A stretch of 64,000 bases of DNA from Lepiota brunneoincarnata (taxonomy: Eukaryota; Basidiomycota; Agaricomycetes; Agaricales; Agaricaceae), in assembly GCA_023014365.1 (NCBI GenBank), contig JAEBUN010000030.1, forward strand, positions 1 to 64,000, written 5' to 3'. Position 1 is the first letter of the stretch; each line of letters starts with the position of its first letter. Positions 53,768-64,000 of this stretch are shown one piece after another. Made by a program: the position numbers and the translations under genes. The notes beneath the pieces were generated by a model. It was not told where the DNA came from, ran no database searches, and saw only the letters and a program-made list of their open reading frames with translations.

Positions 53768-54826
53768 TCAAGCATAAGTTGGTAACACAGCCCTTTCTCT
53801 GGTATTTGGGTCCGTAATAACCAAGGTTTGCTCGCCACTGGTGCTATTCCTGACTTCGCTAGCCGTCATTACATCAAAGGGTCGTCCCAGGAGTACTCGA
53901 TACGCGGGGCTACGAACGATGTGAACTTGCAAATAGATTGTGACTCCCCCACAGGTAAAGCCTACATTCTTTGCCAATCCACAAGTCTTTTCAACCTGCC
54001 CATTCGCACTCTGCAAATTTATCGTAGTATCTGGGTCCCAAGAAACTTGACATGCAATCGCCGCTTCCTGACTCATGGAGACGATCTGTGACCCGCTATC
54101 TAGCAAGGCCTCTTCCTGCCGAATCCCATTTATCAGAGTTGGCACTACTCTCAACAACTCGCATTCTTTCGCAATAAACACTTGCTGTCCCCTGTCTCTT
54201 CGGGGCAGTGACTCCAAGTACTGCATGATTGGATCCTGAGCTACCCAGGCTTGGGTTGCCGAGCCTTCTCGGAGCACCGTATCATACTTCCGAGAGCCAT
54301 CTGCCAACTCCGTTATCATGACTTGTACATTAATCTCTATATCTTCTGTATTATCGTCCCCGGGCCCTACTCCTGCTATTAAGCTTTGACTCGTGGGTAC
54401 CCATTTTCTCATAATGCGCTCTCTATAAGCATTCCTGTATATCGGTGACAAGGCCAAGAGTTCTCCATGCGATACTGAGGCTTCTCGCTTCAATACCCTG
54501 CTGAGTACTTCCTCAACATCGACATTCCTCTCTATAGGGGCCTGGTGCTTATATGCAGGCTCCTTCTTGGATGGTTCCATCCTTCTGACAGGTAGTGGTG
54601 GTACCTCAACGACCGGGCACAGTGGTTTCACATTTCTATATGGTAATTCTCCTGCTGCGGCACGCATTGGTTTCTCCGTTGTCTGCCCTATTTCCTCATT
54701 TTCTGATTCTTCTGATCGCTCGGAATCCGACGCGTCCTCAGGAGTCTGTCCTCTGGCGAAGGCGACCTTCTTCTTCAGAGCCGGCTCCTTCCTCGAACCC
54801 TTTAGAAACCCGACTCCGAGTTCCAA
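53768..54826 (-). CDS. E4 aspartic protease region
   Basis: 352 residues, overlapping the gag end by 25 bases in another frame. The Pro-rich, charged linker is followed by the retropepsin active site ALLDSGSQIVSM at about 240 and an ILGRPF-like box (RVLLGRPFDV) near 325, both in the right order and distance. It processes the Gag and Pol proteins. It ends in TGA, and the RT frame opens about 30 bases later. Confidence 0.85.
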   Translation of the reverse strand: MELGVGFLKGSRKEPALKKKVAFARGQTPEDASDSERSEESENEEIGQTTEKPMRAAAGELPYRNVKPLCPVVEVPPLPVRRMEPSKKEPAYKHQAPIERNVDVEEVLSRVLKREASVSHGELLALSPIYRNAYRERIMRKWVPTSQSLIAGVGPGDDNTEDIEINVQVMITELADGSRKYDTVLREGSATQAWVAQDPIMQYLESLPRRDRGQQVFIAKECELLRVVPTLINGIRQEEALLDSGSQIVSMSQEAAIACQVSWDPDTTINLQSANGQVEKTCGLAKNVGFTCGGVTIYLQVHIVRSPAYRVLLGRPFDVMTASEVRNSTSGEQTLVITDPNTRERAVLPTYA

Positions 54827-56763
54827 GTCTTCGCGCCACTCCTGGTGTCCAAATACTGGCTTGCCGAGGGCGTACCATCCATCAAACCACTAAGCTTAGC
54901 CTGTATCTGGGCCAATTGCTCGGCCAAAGACTGTATCTCGACATTATCATCCTTTCTGGTCATAAGCTTAACCTTTGGGGCACTCCCGGCGTGGATGGCA
55001 ACTGTCTCTAACATTTCCATGTGCTGCTTCAGACGGTGGACTTCTTCTTCCGCTGGTGACCTTTGGTTTTCTGACCTCGGGAACGCTCTCTGTGCAAACA
55101 CCGCTGACGTTGGCACTTGCGGTAACTCAGGCTCAACCTCCGGCAGTTCTGGTATCTGAACAAAGAGTTGTCCCTTTGTCGCATAGTACTTTGCCACTTT
55201 CTCTTTAATAGGCCCTTCTCCTCGAGGGATACTCGAGCCATCTCCCATATATATTTTGTTCCCTTCGACTCTAATTCGGCCAGCTTGTTTATCCGCCTCC
55301 ATGTCCGGGCAGAATAACCAACTATGCCCTAATAACCAGCAGTAGAAACACTTGCGATCGGAAAGCGACCCTGCCGACCCACTTCCGGTATTCCTCTGAG
55401 CGTGATTATAACTGGCATGATTATGTCCTTCTTTCGCCAAACTCTCTAAGTATGATTTTAAGGTATGCCCCTGGATATTCATGAGGTCCTTAAGCTCAGC
55501 GAGACCGCCTGCCATCTGCGAGACTTCATCCTGAAACTTCTGTTTTAAGCTTTGCAGCTCTCGCTTTACTACAGGGTCATAAGTCCCTGTTCCGGACGTC
55601 GCAGGTGGATGGCTCATTGATGCCAAGTTCACCGGCCTTGAATCCTGATGAAGGGATCGCATAAGTGTTTTGCCAATCGAAATTTTGACAGCTTTATCCA
55701 CGACGATCCTCCAATCATAGGGGTCCTCTTCACGTAAATCCTTCGCAGTTAGTGCCGACCCATCGCTCGCAGTTCTACGCGCCCCGGTGATCGCTAATCT
55801 CGCATTGAGTATGTCCTGGAACACGGAGTCCAGTGCGCTTGTAAATAACTCGACTAGCTCTCGGTTCGAGACTACCGCCGGCGACTTCAGGCACTTCTCT
55901 GCTTCTAGGATGAATTGCCTTTTGAAGTCTAAGACTCTATGCTCCTCATTCATTGCAATGCCTCTACTCTCTGTGCAGAGTTCCCTCAATCATCGCACTG
56001 AGCCCTGCTCGGCTGCCACAGTCTCGGGATACTCTTTCTTCAATCTCTCTACGAAGCCTGTCCAGCTTCCTGCTGGGAACTCCGCAAAACTCATCCACTC
56101 TTCACGGATATCCTGGTCCACATATGACACTGCCCAATTTATCCTTTCTGCATCGTCCGTCGTCTTCGTTATCGTGAAGAGCCATTCAAGCGTCCAGAGA
56201 TAATTTCTCAATGTCTGTGGTTTTGATGCATCCCATCTGGGAGCATTATTGCTAAAGGGAATTGGCATACGCTCGTGTCCCATTTTTCTAGCTGTAGTCA
56301 TCATAGACGGCGTAGTTTGGTTTGTCTGTACAGTCGGAGTTGACTGTGATATCTGTGGTACCGTAGAGGCACCAGGAGGGTTCGTATGAAACAAGTTTTG
56401 GTTTGTAACCGCTAAGCTTAGCGTAGGAACGGTCTGGCCGTCCTGGCTTTCGGTGCACAGAATATGCGCTATGTTGCAAGCTGAGGCTGGAAGCCTTAGT
56501 GTAATTCTGGGAGCAGTAGAGGTCGGCGGTGTGACTTCTCTCGATACTGCAACTGCTGAACCACTCGCTGTGTTCGCAGCTAGAGAGTTAACGGGATCTT
56601 TTCGCTTTCGAGAGGTACTAGCGGCGATGAGGCCTTCAGAACCTTCTGGACGATTGGAATTCCGAGTAGTTCTCTGTTTTGGGGGGTTGACCTTCCTGAG
56701 ACTGTTCTCGAAGGACGTTTTGGGTGACTTTACGGTCTTGGCTTGAACCTTTTTCTGCTTCAC
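54802..56763 (-). CDS. gag: E4 gag with one in-frame TGA
   Basis: One frame of 654 codons broken by TGA at 55992-55990, giving pieces of 257 and 395 residues. The first codon used, at 56763, is GTG. The frame stays open upstream toward the primer site and I see no ATG there. The first part is basic at the N-terminus, then Thr/Ser/Pro-rich, and ends in a capsid-like helix (LRNYLWTLEWLF, W-x-x-FVERLKKEYPE). The second part continues capsid helices and has a CCHC knuckle, CFYCWLLGHSWLFC, at about 214, and a coiled coil at the C-terminus. The TGA follows CGA-TGA-TTG. Mutation and readthrough are both possible. Confidence 0.85.
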
Positions 56764-56829
56764 AGGTGAAAGGCGGGCCAGTGTCCAAGTCTTTTTGGTG
56801 TTTGGCTCGTGAAATTCAACTGAAAACCC

Positions 56830-56847
56830 CCCTCGCGGTGGGCTCCA
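56830..56847 (-). other. E4 tRNA-type primer-binding site
   Basis: On the minus strand TGGAGCCCACCGCGAG starts two bases after the 5' LTR. It would pair with a tRNA ending CTCGCGGTGGGCTCCA. I could not assign the tRNA. This differs from the self-priming sites of E1, E2 and E3. Confidence 0.65.
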
Positions 56848-56849
56848 GA

Positions 56850-58151
56850 TGAAAAGGTATAAACTTTCATAGGTTTTAATATAGATAGGGGGCTCGTTTT
56901 CACTAAGCTTAGCCGCTATTCGATAAGCTTAAGCTAATACAAGTGGAATGAGATAGATAATGAACAGTTTCGTCTTTTAGGGTGTTCTGGGGGTGCGTTC
57001 TGACAGCGAAATTCAAGAGAGTAGTGTTTTTTAGAGGTTAACGAACAGCCGTTGAAGTTATCTTAGCCGTACGGTGCAACAATGAAAGGACAATCCCTGT
57101 CAATTCAAAGCGCTGGGTCTCTGGTCTCTGGTCTCTGGTCTCTGAACTCTGGTCTCTGTCTCTGTCTCTGTCTCTAGCACTCTGGAACTCTAAACTCTGA
57201 ACTCTGGTCTCTGTCTCTGTCCCTGGGTTGGTCGACAACCGAAGAAATCACACTTAACGACGCACACTAAATAGCCCTCTGAAACCGTTCTTGATCACGG
57301 CTCGCAGACTTGCGTGTGGAAGCGGGGGTGAGACCTCCCCCTTCTCCACGAACAAGTGCGACCGTATTTATATTGTTTAGATACATACGAGAGATAGTAA
57401 ATATGAAATAGAAAACAATAAGCTTAATTGTTACAGGCACTGTAGAACATTTTGGAAGGTTTGGCAGCATTTCTACCTCACCCTGGGTTATGGGTTTTTC
57501 TCTGATTAACGAATGGCAATCCAGCCAGACGTGCTCCGTGCTCGGCTGCATTATTCTGCGTCCACGCGAGCGCGTTAAGTTTCCGGATCAATTATGATCG
57601 GAATGTATAGCAGATGGACAATCCCTTGATCCGTTGTAATTAATCTCAGTTAAGCAGAATGCCAAAGTGCCGGGACCCACAAAGCACTCGTTAATTAGGA
57701 GTCTTTGATGTTTCTAGGGTTTTGGGCATCGGGTATTGCCTCCCGAACGTTGGACGTTCCGTTCCGTGGTCCGGTCATCATTATTGAACTCGCTATAGAC
57801 GTAATACGCCTGCAACAGCCGCTAGGTACATTCTTTTATGTTCAAACGCATTCGGGTTCATCAGAAAACTGCTCGTAAGGTCCCTGGATGCGACCGGGGT
57901 ATACTCGATAGGCTATGTAGAGTCCTGAATCCCTCCGGAGAGCGTTCTGATAGCTTGGTTCACTAAGCTTAGTGATAATGAGCTGGTTTGAACACTTCCG
58001 AGGCTCGAATATCCTCAGTTCGGTCGAACTGGCTACTACGGGATATAGTACCAATCCTCTATAGAGTTCTTTAATGATATAGCCAATGATTCTATGTAGA
58101 GAATCGTTCTGGAGTACAGAATTCATGTATAGGCGTGAAATCGGCGTATCA
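56850..58151 (-). repeat. E4 5' LTR, complete
   Basis: 1302 bp, TGAAAAGG...GCGTATCA on the plus strand. It has TAAGCTTA at 56904, 56924, 57419 and 57964 and the TCTCTG tract at 57117-57225. It differs from the split 3' LTR at only a few positions (for example CATAG/TGTAG near 56868 and TCGAC/TCAAC near 57232). Confidence 0.96.
57117..57225. repeat. TCTCTG microsatellite in the E4 5' LTR
   Basis: GGTCTCT and TCTCTG units, the same order as at 38278-38392. Confidence 0.85.
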
Positions 58152-58155
58152 CCGC

Positions 58156-59266
58156 GCCCACCCTACTGACAGCAGCCCCTGCATCTGCAGGACCCTTGTG
58201 CTCAGGTGAGGACACACAGGCCTTATTGGCCCAAATCAGCAAGCTTAACCGCTCGATTGGTTTGCTCTCAGCTCACCTCTGCACTGTTGAGGATCATACT
58301 TCGATGGCTGCTGCCATGCCCTCCCCAGCTGTCATCCACATGGCCACTACCCAGAAGGGCTGCTCACAGATCTCTACAGGTGTCCCACGCACTCCCACCT
58401 GCTTAGGCCCCACTCGCCCCACGGCCAAAGATACCTCTACCACCCTCCCACTCTCAGCTCACTACCCGTGGGATGACCAGGCCAATTGCTCTCAGGCCAC
58501 CCTTGTCATTGCTGACAACATGGGTGGGCATGTGGTTGGTTGTGGTGGCTGTGGCCTTAAACAGGTCGCAGACATTAGCAGCACTCACCTCCAGGTCTAC
58601 TCAGTGGCCACAGATGGTGCTGACAAGCGCCATGTCTCTATCAGGGGGACCGAGCAGCAACTCAGTGATGCCCTCATGGTGTTAGGTAAGTGGATTGTGT
58701 GTAAGTGCATCCATCTTCCAAAGACGAAGAAGGAAAAGATGATAGCAGCTTCCGGCCCTGCCTCAGCAGCCCCCAGACTGTCTGCTCCTGTAGCAGCTCA
58801 GGCTCCCATTCTGGCCCATGTGGACCCTGTTGCCTCTGGTTCTGCTACCCTGGTCCCTGACTGGGTGCACCTGGGCACACGGTCCTCTTTGCAGGCCTCT
58901 TCTGTCACTCCCACTCCCCCCAAGATCTCTACCCCAGCTGACACTCTGTCGACTACTATGCATATGGCTGCATCTACCCCCACCCCTATTCACTCGCCCG
59001 TGGGTTCTTGGCAACTGTCGCACAGCTCCCCTATGCCCATCTCTACCCCCTCCGGTAGGTCTACTCCCAGAGTCCCATCAGTCCGGATGGGAAGTGCTAC
59101 CCCTACCCTGGCCTTGACCCCGATGGAGGTTGACAGTGTCATCTCAACCTGGGGCCAGGGACTTCCACCTGTCACCTACCCAGCCTGTCTCGACTTCGCC
59201 CATTCTCTTCTGATGGATGGGGTTGTCATTTGGCTTGTGGATGGCCACTGGGCTCACACTACCTAG
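58156..59266 (+). CDS. E3 ORF: KH-like RNA-binding protein, Pro/Ser/Thr-rich tail
   Basis: The main body of the only E3 ORF. It continues in frame the piece at 37973-38013. After a Leu/Ile helix (ALLAQISKLNRSIGLLSAHL) comes a KH-like domain: VVGCGGCGLKQVADIS with GCGG as the GxxG loop at about 58538-58549, then a strand LQVYSVA, HVSIRGTEQQLSDALMVLGKWI, then a basic KTKKEKM. The rest is low-complexity Ser/Thr/Pro. KH domains bind single-stranded RNA or DNA. Here it could act as a Gag-like packaging protein for a non-autonomous element. The nearest downstream marks are the purine tract GAGAGGGGG and the 3' LTR. No stop within this part. Confidence 0.65.
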
Positions 59267-59300
59267 GATGAAGGAACTGAGTTACTGGGTCATCAACTCT

Positions 59301-59314
59301 TGAGAGGGGGCTGG
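59301..59314 (+). other. E3 polypurine tract
   Basis: TGAGAGGGGGCTGG directly before the 3' LTR. Confidence 0.6.
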
Positions 59315-60032
59315 TGTAAGGGGACTTGCAGTGATGCTCCCCCTTATGCAAGGTACATCTAGAGGTTTGCGGTTTGGCGTCTGGGCTCAGCCTCTCTAGC
59401 CAATGCCTGATGACCAAGCCCAGCCTCGGCCTTCGGCCACCCCTGTCCCTGAGCCTGATCTAGTGGACAATTGTATTATCTAATGTTGTTGTATATTGCT
59501 TGCACATGTTATTTCTGTTACCCGGGTTAGGGGTTCGCTCTTGAGTAGCACGGCGTTCGTGACAAGATGTCTATACAGACTTGGTCTTGTCCTACTAGGC
59601 GTGACTTAGAGACGATGGAGCACTATAGTCCAGCCGGTTTAGAGGCAAAGAGGTATAGGAGGCAAGAACTGTATAACACTAAGATAAGGATACAAGGTAT
59701 TGTACGGTATCCTTATATACTCCTAAGTGTGGCTGTACTCCTACTATAATAGTCTGGACCGGGGTAACTATGAGTCAGAGATAAGAAAACATGAGGCGTA
59801 TACTAAGAATGGTCCTTCTGATGTACACTACTGATAGTTTCATAGTGACATGGGAATGTGAGCTAAAAGTAACTGTCCTTCTGATGTGGCTTCTGATAAC
59901 AATTTCTAGTAGTCTATGTAGTATTGGACTACCCGGTCTGTGCGCATGCCTCTATGTATTTAAATAGTGCAGGTGTCGATTGCGATCAGCACCTGAATAT
60001 CAACTTGGTTCCGGTGCCCTACTCCCCTAACA
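59315..60032 (+). repeat. 3' LTR of E3, interrupted by a solo E2 LTR
   Basis: 59315-59515 and 59907-60032 together give 327 bp, collinear with 37564-37890. Ends CCCCTAACA, followed by CAACA. Confidence 0.93.
59516..59901 (-). mobile_element. Solo LTR of the E2 family, reverse orientation
   Basis: 386 bp, exactly the E2 LTR length, TGTTACCCGGG...CTGATAACA, with the 5-bp duplication ATTTC at 59511-59515 and 59902-59906. Very similar to the LTRs of E2 at 15 kb, so it is younger than the E3 LTR it sits in. Confidence 0.95.
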
Positions 60033-60473
60033 CAACACACCCCCTACTCCAGAAAATCAACAACCAGTCCCTCGATTACCCCCACAACTCACAATCAATA
60101 CATCAACCTCACCAACGACAACTATTATGAGGAATGTTACAACAAGATCACCAAATCAAACATCACAGGAGAACCATGCAGTGCCTTCTGAAGAAAACCA
60201 AACCACCCCAACAGAAGAAAGGATAGAAAGTCCCCACTTTAGACAACTTCTCTATGACATCTTTTACCTAAGACAACCCCCATCCCCAGAAACCACTGCC
60301 GCACTCAACCTCTACAGAACCCCTACACCTACCTTTTCTCCCGTTATTCCCCCTCAACCAGACTCCACCGAACAACCCCAAATTGAGTACTACAAACCCT
60401 ACTACCTCACCAAGTACCCAGAAGAAGGAAACTAATGAGTTGTGATGGAATACAACTCTCAAAACGGACCTAA
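60033..60473 (+). pseudogene. Old E2 copy, second part (3' end of ORF3b)
   Basis: Resumes the E2 relic broken at 37563. It contains the end of the ORF3b frame to a stop at 60433-60435 (RIESPHFR, SPETTAALNLYRTPTPTFSPVIPP) and the GAGTTGT...ACAACTC hairpin at 60437-60458. Confidence 0.9.
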
Positions 60474-60866
60474 TGTTATCAGAATTCCACATCAGAAGGA
60501 CAGTTATGTTTAGTTTACTCTCTCATGTCAAATGTCACTATAAAACAATCAGTAGTGTACATCAGAAGGACTATATTTAGTTTATGCCTCATTGTCTTAT
60601 CTCTGACTCATAATTACTCAGGTCCATCTACTTATAGTAGGAGCATAGCCACACTTAGTATTATATAAGGATACAGTACATCACTATGTATCCCTATCTT
60701 AGTGTTATACAGTTCTTGCCTCCTATACCTCTTTGCCTCTAAACCGGCTGGACTTATAGTGCTCTGTCATCTCTAAGTCATGCCTAGCAGGACAAGACCA
60801 AGTCTGTATAGACATCTTGCCTCGAATGCCATGCTACTCAAGAGTGAACCCCTAACCCAGGTAACA
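60474..60866 (+). repeat. 3' LTR of the old E2 copy
   Basis: TGTTATCAG...CAGGTAACA, 393 bp, diverged from the young E2 LTRs (transitions plus small insertions such as a repeated ATGTCA). Confidence 0.93.
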
Positions 60867-63236
60867 ATACTCCCACACAGAGCAAGGGTGGCAGATACTC
60901 CCCACCACCTCCTTGCCTGGAGATCCTCCCAGCCCTCATGAGAGCATCTCTCTATTAGTCATGTGATAACAAGAAGCCTACCTCCACAACCCAAATGATT
61001 GCCCACTGATTGTTTGCAACTTATCTTCACATCTTCTTACCTAGATAAAATATTCCTACCCTGATTTCATCTACCAGGTACTACATGCGAAGAATTAACT
61101 TATCTGGCACCCTACATCTACACTGTATTGCATAATTTATAGTAAAAACAGACAGCCTAGCTTACATCATACCTCATGTCATACCTCTGATTGAGAAACT
61201 GTGCAGAGCTATTTCTACTATGCAAACACCTGTAAGAACATCTGTAGCCCATCTTGGGTTTCAGCATAGCCCTCAAACATGAGCAAAAACTTTTATGGAT
61301 TTTGGGAATAAAACTTGCATGCAACTCTGAGGAATACAATTTTTGGTGATCACAAAGTCCAAGTGGAATCTACAGAACAAGTGACATGATGCTAGCTGAT
61401 ATGGACAAGTTCCAACATATATGCCTTGTTCAGGCTGTTGGCATGGTCCTGATTAATGGGTGGAATTGATCTGTTTGAAGGAGGTGTCTGAGTAGCTTGC
61501 TGAGGGTCAGGAGATACTGAAGGAAGCCTTGGGCACAGCCAGTGCAGTGGTTGAGGCTTGACCAATTGCAATGGCGGTGGGCTACTGAATTTGATTCACC
61601 TCACCCCTGTCCCACTAAGTTGAATATGCTCTAGACATTCTAACCTGCCATGCTAGGGGAATGTTGTGAAGAAGAGAACTTCAGCATAATCAATTTGATG
61701 ATTTCAAGCCCACAACCACAAGGGTGGATGAGGATGATAATCATGACAATGTAGATATCAGCCAATGCCTCAGCAGAGAACTGTGTGGGACAGATGCATG
61801 CAATCTTTATCCCTTTAAGAGTGGTTCTTAAATTTACACTGGTATTGAACAAGTCCAACACAATAGTAATTTACTGCTCAATAATACCTTGGTCATAATC
61901 GACCATTTATATGCAATCATAGAATACAGGGGAAATGGCAGGGGAGCTACCCATGGAGAATGGATACTCAATGTTGAGACAAACATCTAAGCAGGCTGGT
62001 GAGAAGATTTGTGTATGCACACCATTGACAGCTAATGATGGTGCATCAGTGGCACAGGAGAGCATGCAATGCATTGGTACCAAGTGTGCAGAACATATTC
62101 ATGAATCAGTTGCATGACAATATTGGCTGGATAGACAACAGGATTGTAGATTATTCACAGACTGGAATGAGCATAATGTGAGAATGTCAAAACAATCTGC
62201 ATCTCCAGGTTTTCCCAAAAATCTAAAGCTATCCACTACTTCTTTTGTTTCCTGTGTTTTTTCCCTGCTTTGCCTTTGCCTTGGCCTGCTTTACTGGGCC
62301 CAGCTTCACCATAGGGACCACAGGTGAATGTTTTTTGGTTTTTTCTTTGGCTTTGTTCATTATTGTGGCATTTAGATTATTGGGCATATCTGGGCTGTTT
62401 CTCTTATTGCCCGTATCATCTGCCACCATAGTGTTAACAAAAATGATTGAGAGCAGATATTATTCAACCATACAATATGTTATTAGAAAATGGGGTCCTG
62501 TTGACATTCTTTGAATCTGTGGTCCTGTTGTTGATCAATAGATGAATCAATGTAGGGCATGATCATGCGTACACACGTATTTTTGGGGGCTTGGTTGTTA
62601 ATTAGTGTACCAACCAGGCGGAGAGTGTTGGGGGGCAGGTATGTACACAAAGAGGGCAGTGGTCACTTCTTAACCTGTCGTCCCAAAGCAGATGTTGGCT
62701 TGTTATATATACGCCCCATCCATTCCTGCTGCCTGAACCACGAGCTGGATGGCTACACAAAGATGGACCCACAACGAGGCTGTGTGGTGATGTGGTTGCA
62801 GGTGACAGCACGAATCAGACAGGCCCCCGGAGTATCCCTCCGTATGTAGGTTGGAGGACCCTGGGGACAAAAATAGGAAAAATCATAAGTTCAGACTGGT
62901 GCTCTGGATACTTGAGGGGCCAAATGTTGGAGGTTACAGTGCAGACATGATCTCCACCCCTGGCAAAAGTCAGAGCCGCTGCGGGAAAGATAGTGCAGTG
63001 TTTGGTGGCCAAATAGACGAGTCCTTACCACCTTGTTTTGTGCATGTGTCTGTCCAACCGATTTCCAAATTACAGCAGCCTAGCCAAATATATTGGACGA
63101 CTTCCTGAAGGAAATCTAGAAAATTCTAGGGACTCGGAGTTACTTTGAAATATGAGCCTGATAAAATCTGGGAGTTTTTCGATTCCCGCTCCCTGTTCCA
63201 AATAATCAATTCATCACTACTACTGTATTGATAAGT
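60867..63236 (-). other. Largely unassigned; weak traces of minus-strand coding
   Basis: No complete gene. Minus-strand pieces that look coding are 62429-62229, a Lys/Ala-rich tail (KAKEKTKK, KQAKAKAKQGK), 61861-61650 and a Pro/Gln-rich piece at about 61595-61420. A possible intron with a GTTAGA donor and TTCAG acceptor lies between 61650 and 61590. They may belong to one decayed gene of the type seen at 8.6-12 kb. 62520-63230 shows nothing I can support. Confidence 0.3.
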
Positions 63237-63883
63237 CTACCGTACCACTGCCGAGTGCATCTTCGTAATCCCAGGTCGGGTCACCTGCACCCTTCATATT
63301 CTTCAGCACACCTTGAAGAAAATGATCGCGCAAAAGAGTGTCGGGGGGACGCAGGTTAGCATCAAGGACGTGATCAAGTTTGACGGTTTTTCCAGCGATA
63401 TCATCGTACCCAGGGATGAAGGGAACAATAAAATACTTATCCCTGTGGTGATGGGACTTGGCCTTAGGGAGCTAATACCGCAAATAGATAACAAAAAGAT
63501 ACAAATGTCAGGGATAACACCAAACCGGCAAACGGAGCAGGAGCACATTCCGAGTGGAGGTCAAACTTGGTAGGTCCGCCGACTTGTGAAAGAGGCGCAG
63601 GGCCTGTAACAAGATTTGGAATACATCCTGTAACCCACTTGACGTTCATTGTTTGACAAAAAGGAACGAAGGGAGCACTGTGAACATACATGGACGTCAT
63701 GGCTCGTGGAAAGATATATCCAATCTTGAAGCGACCAAAATCACTTCTGATGACTGGCAGGCGTGATATAAGGCAGCACGTATCGCAAGTACGCTCATGC
63801 TTCTGGTAATGCTCCGGCTGTGGGGAATTGATTTTAAATGATGGGATTATGTGAGTATGCCCCGCCGAAGGTGTGCGACACAC
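63237..63883 (-). CDS. Hypothetical protein, two-exon fragment at the window edge
   Basis: Minus strand. 63883-63526 is open (LISRLPVIRSDFGRFKIGYIFP, ...PTKFDLHSEC). A 54-bp GT-AG intron at 63525-63472 leads to 63471-63237, which encodes a charged segment (FIPGYDDIAGKTVKLDHV, LLRDHFLQGVLKNMKGAGDP) ending in several stops. The second exon looks well conserved in character. I do not recognise a domain. The true start, and any further exons, may lie to the right. Confidence 0.4.
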
Positions 63884-64000
63884 ACCTGAAGGGGGTATCG
63901 GACAATTAGACCGGCAGTGGTTGGAGTACGGTCTGCAAGAGCTTGGTGAAATAACACATAGGAACGATGAGGGCCGTTGCCCTACCCGGGTGAAGAGGTA

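Larger units (their letters stand above)
38014..58151 (-). mobile_element. E4, large gypsy-type retrotransposon with antisense intron-bearing genes
   Basis: Minus-strand element. LTRs are 1302 bp each: 56850-58151 (5') and 38014-39096 plus 45267-45485 (3', interrupted by E1). They differ at only a handful of positions. The target duplication is 4 bp, CCGC, at 38010-38013 and 58152-58155. The internal order on the minus strand is primer site, gag, protease, RT/RNase H, integrase, then about 4.4 kb with two plus-strand genes, then a polypurine tract and the LTR. Without E1 it is about 14 kb, very large for gypsy elements. The palindrome TAAGCTTA occurs 27 times in it. Confidence 0.92.
37564..60032 (+). 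mobile_element. E3, small non-autonomous-looking LTR element, split by nested insertions
   Basis: The LTRs at 37564-37890 and 59315-60032 are 327 bp once the solo E2 LTR and its duplication are removed. The 5-bp duplication CAACA is at 37559-37563 and 60033-60037. Without inserts E3 is about 1.94 kb: LTR, self-priming site, one ORF, purine tract, LTR. No protease, RT or integrase fits in it. Its termini TGTAAGGGGAC...CCTAACA match those of E1. The two LTRs differ at more than ten sites in the first 80 bases, nearly all transitions, so the insertion is old. Confidence 0.9.

Noticed and set aside
57117..57225. TCTCTG tract as telomeric repeat
   Set aside because: The unit does not fit fungal TTAGGG repeats and it is part of every E4 LTR.

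Overview
The window reads as repeat-rich, heterochromatin-like DNA of a filamentous fungus, almost certainly a basidiomycete of the Agaricomycetes. The reasons are short 49-67 bp introns with GTAAGT-type donors, a KDZ (Kyakuja-Dileera-Zisupton) transposase relic, chromodomain Ty3/gypsy elements, and fungal Zn(II)2Cys6-type clusters. I see no housekeeping gene, tRNA, rRNA or CRISPR. Nearly every base belongs to a transposable element, a tandem repeat or a gene that seems to travel with one.

Layout. 1-1904 is the gag end and LTR of an element called here E4, cut by the window edge. About 2.8-13.0 kb is a gene-bearing transposon-like block: a decayed KDZ transposase (-), an apparently intact unknown 662-codon gene (+), a zinc-cluster gene (-) split by a solo LTR, and smaller broken genes. 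About 13.66-34.3 kb is a head-to-tail array of 2.1-2.5 kb non-coding units (R), each holding a sub-array of 105-bp hairpin repeats. The array is interrupted by a young chromovirus E2 (15265-23176, identical-looking LTRs, TSD CTGTG) and a Tc1/mariner element (32313-33918, TSD TA). 34403-60866 is a four-level nest. An old E2 copy is split by E3 (37564-60032, TSD CAACA), a small LTR element with a KH-like ORF. E3 is split by E4 (38014-58151, minus strand, 1302-bp LTRs, TSD CCGC). The left LTR of E4 is split by the chromovirus E1 (39097-45261, identical-looking LTRs, TSD AATCC). The 3' LTR of E3 is also split by a solo E2 LTR (59516-59901, TSD ATTTC). LTR divergence falls in the expected order: E3 high, E4 about half a percent, E1 none seen. 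The last 3 kb has weak traces of unknown minus-strand genes.

The most interesting system is E4. Its minus strand encodes gag, protease, RT/RNase H and integrase, but between integrase and the 3' LTR lie about 4.4 kb with two antisense (+ strand), intron-bearing genes. One encodes a Zn(II)2Cys6-type protein. The palindrome TAAGCTTA occurs 32 times in E4-family DNA by my manual count, in LTRs, in several coding frames of gag-pol and in antisense introns including splice sites, and I found none in the other ~48 kb. This resembles a self-encoded DNA-binding protein with its own dispersed sites, as in the plant VANDAL/VANC anti-silencing system. That link is inference.

Other points of note: three LTR families (E1, E2, E3) show a Tf1/sushi-like self-priming signature. 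E3 shares its terminal bases with E1, which could mobilise it. E2 has two long overlapping ORFs after pol, one of which stays open in a copy whose pol is full of stops.
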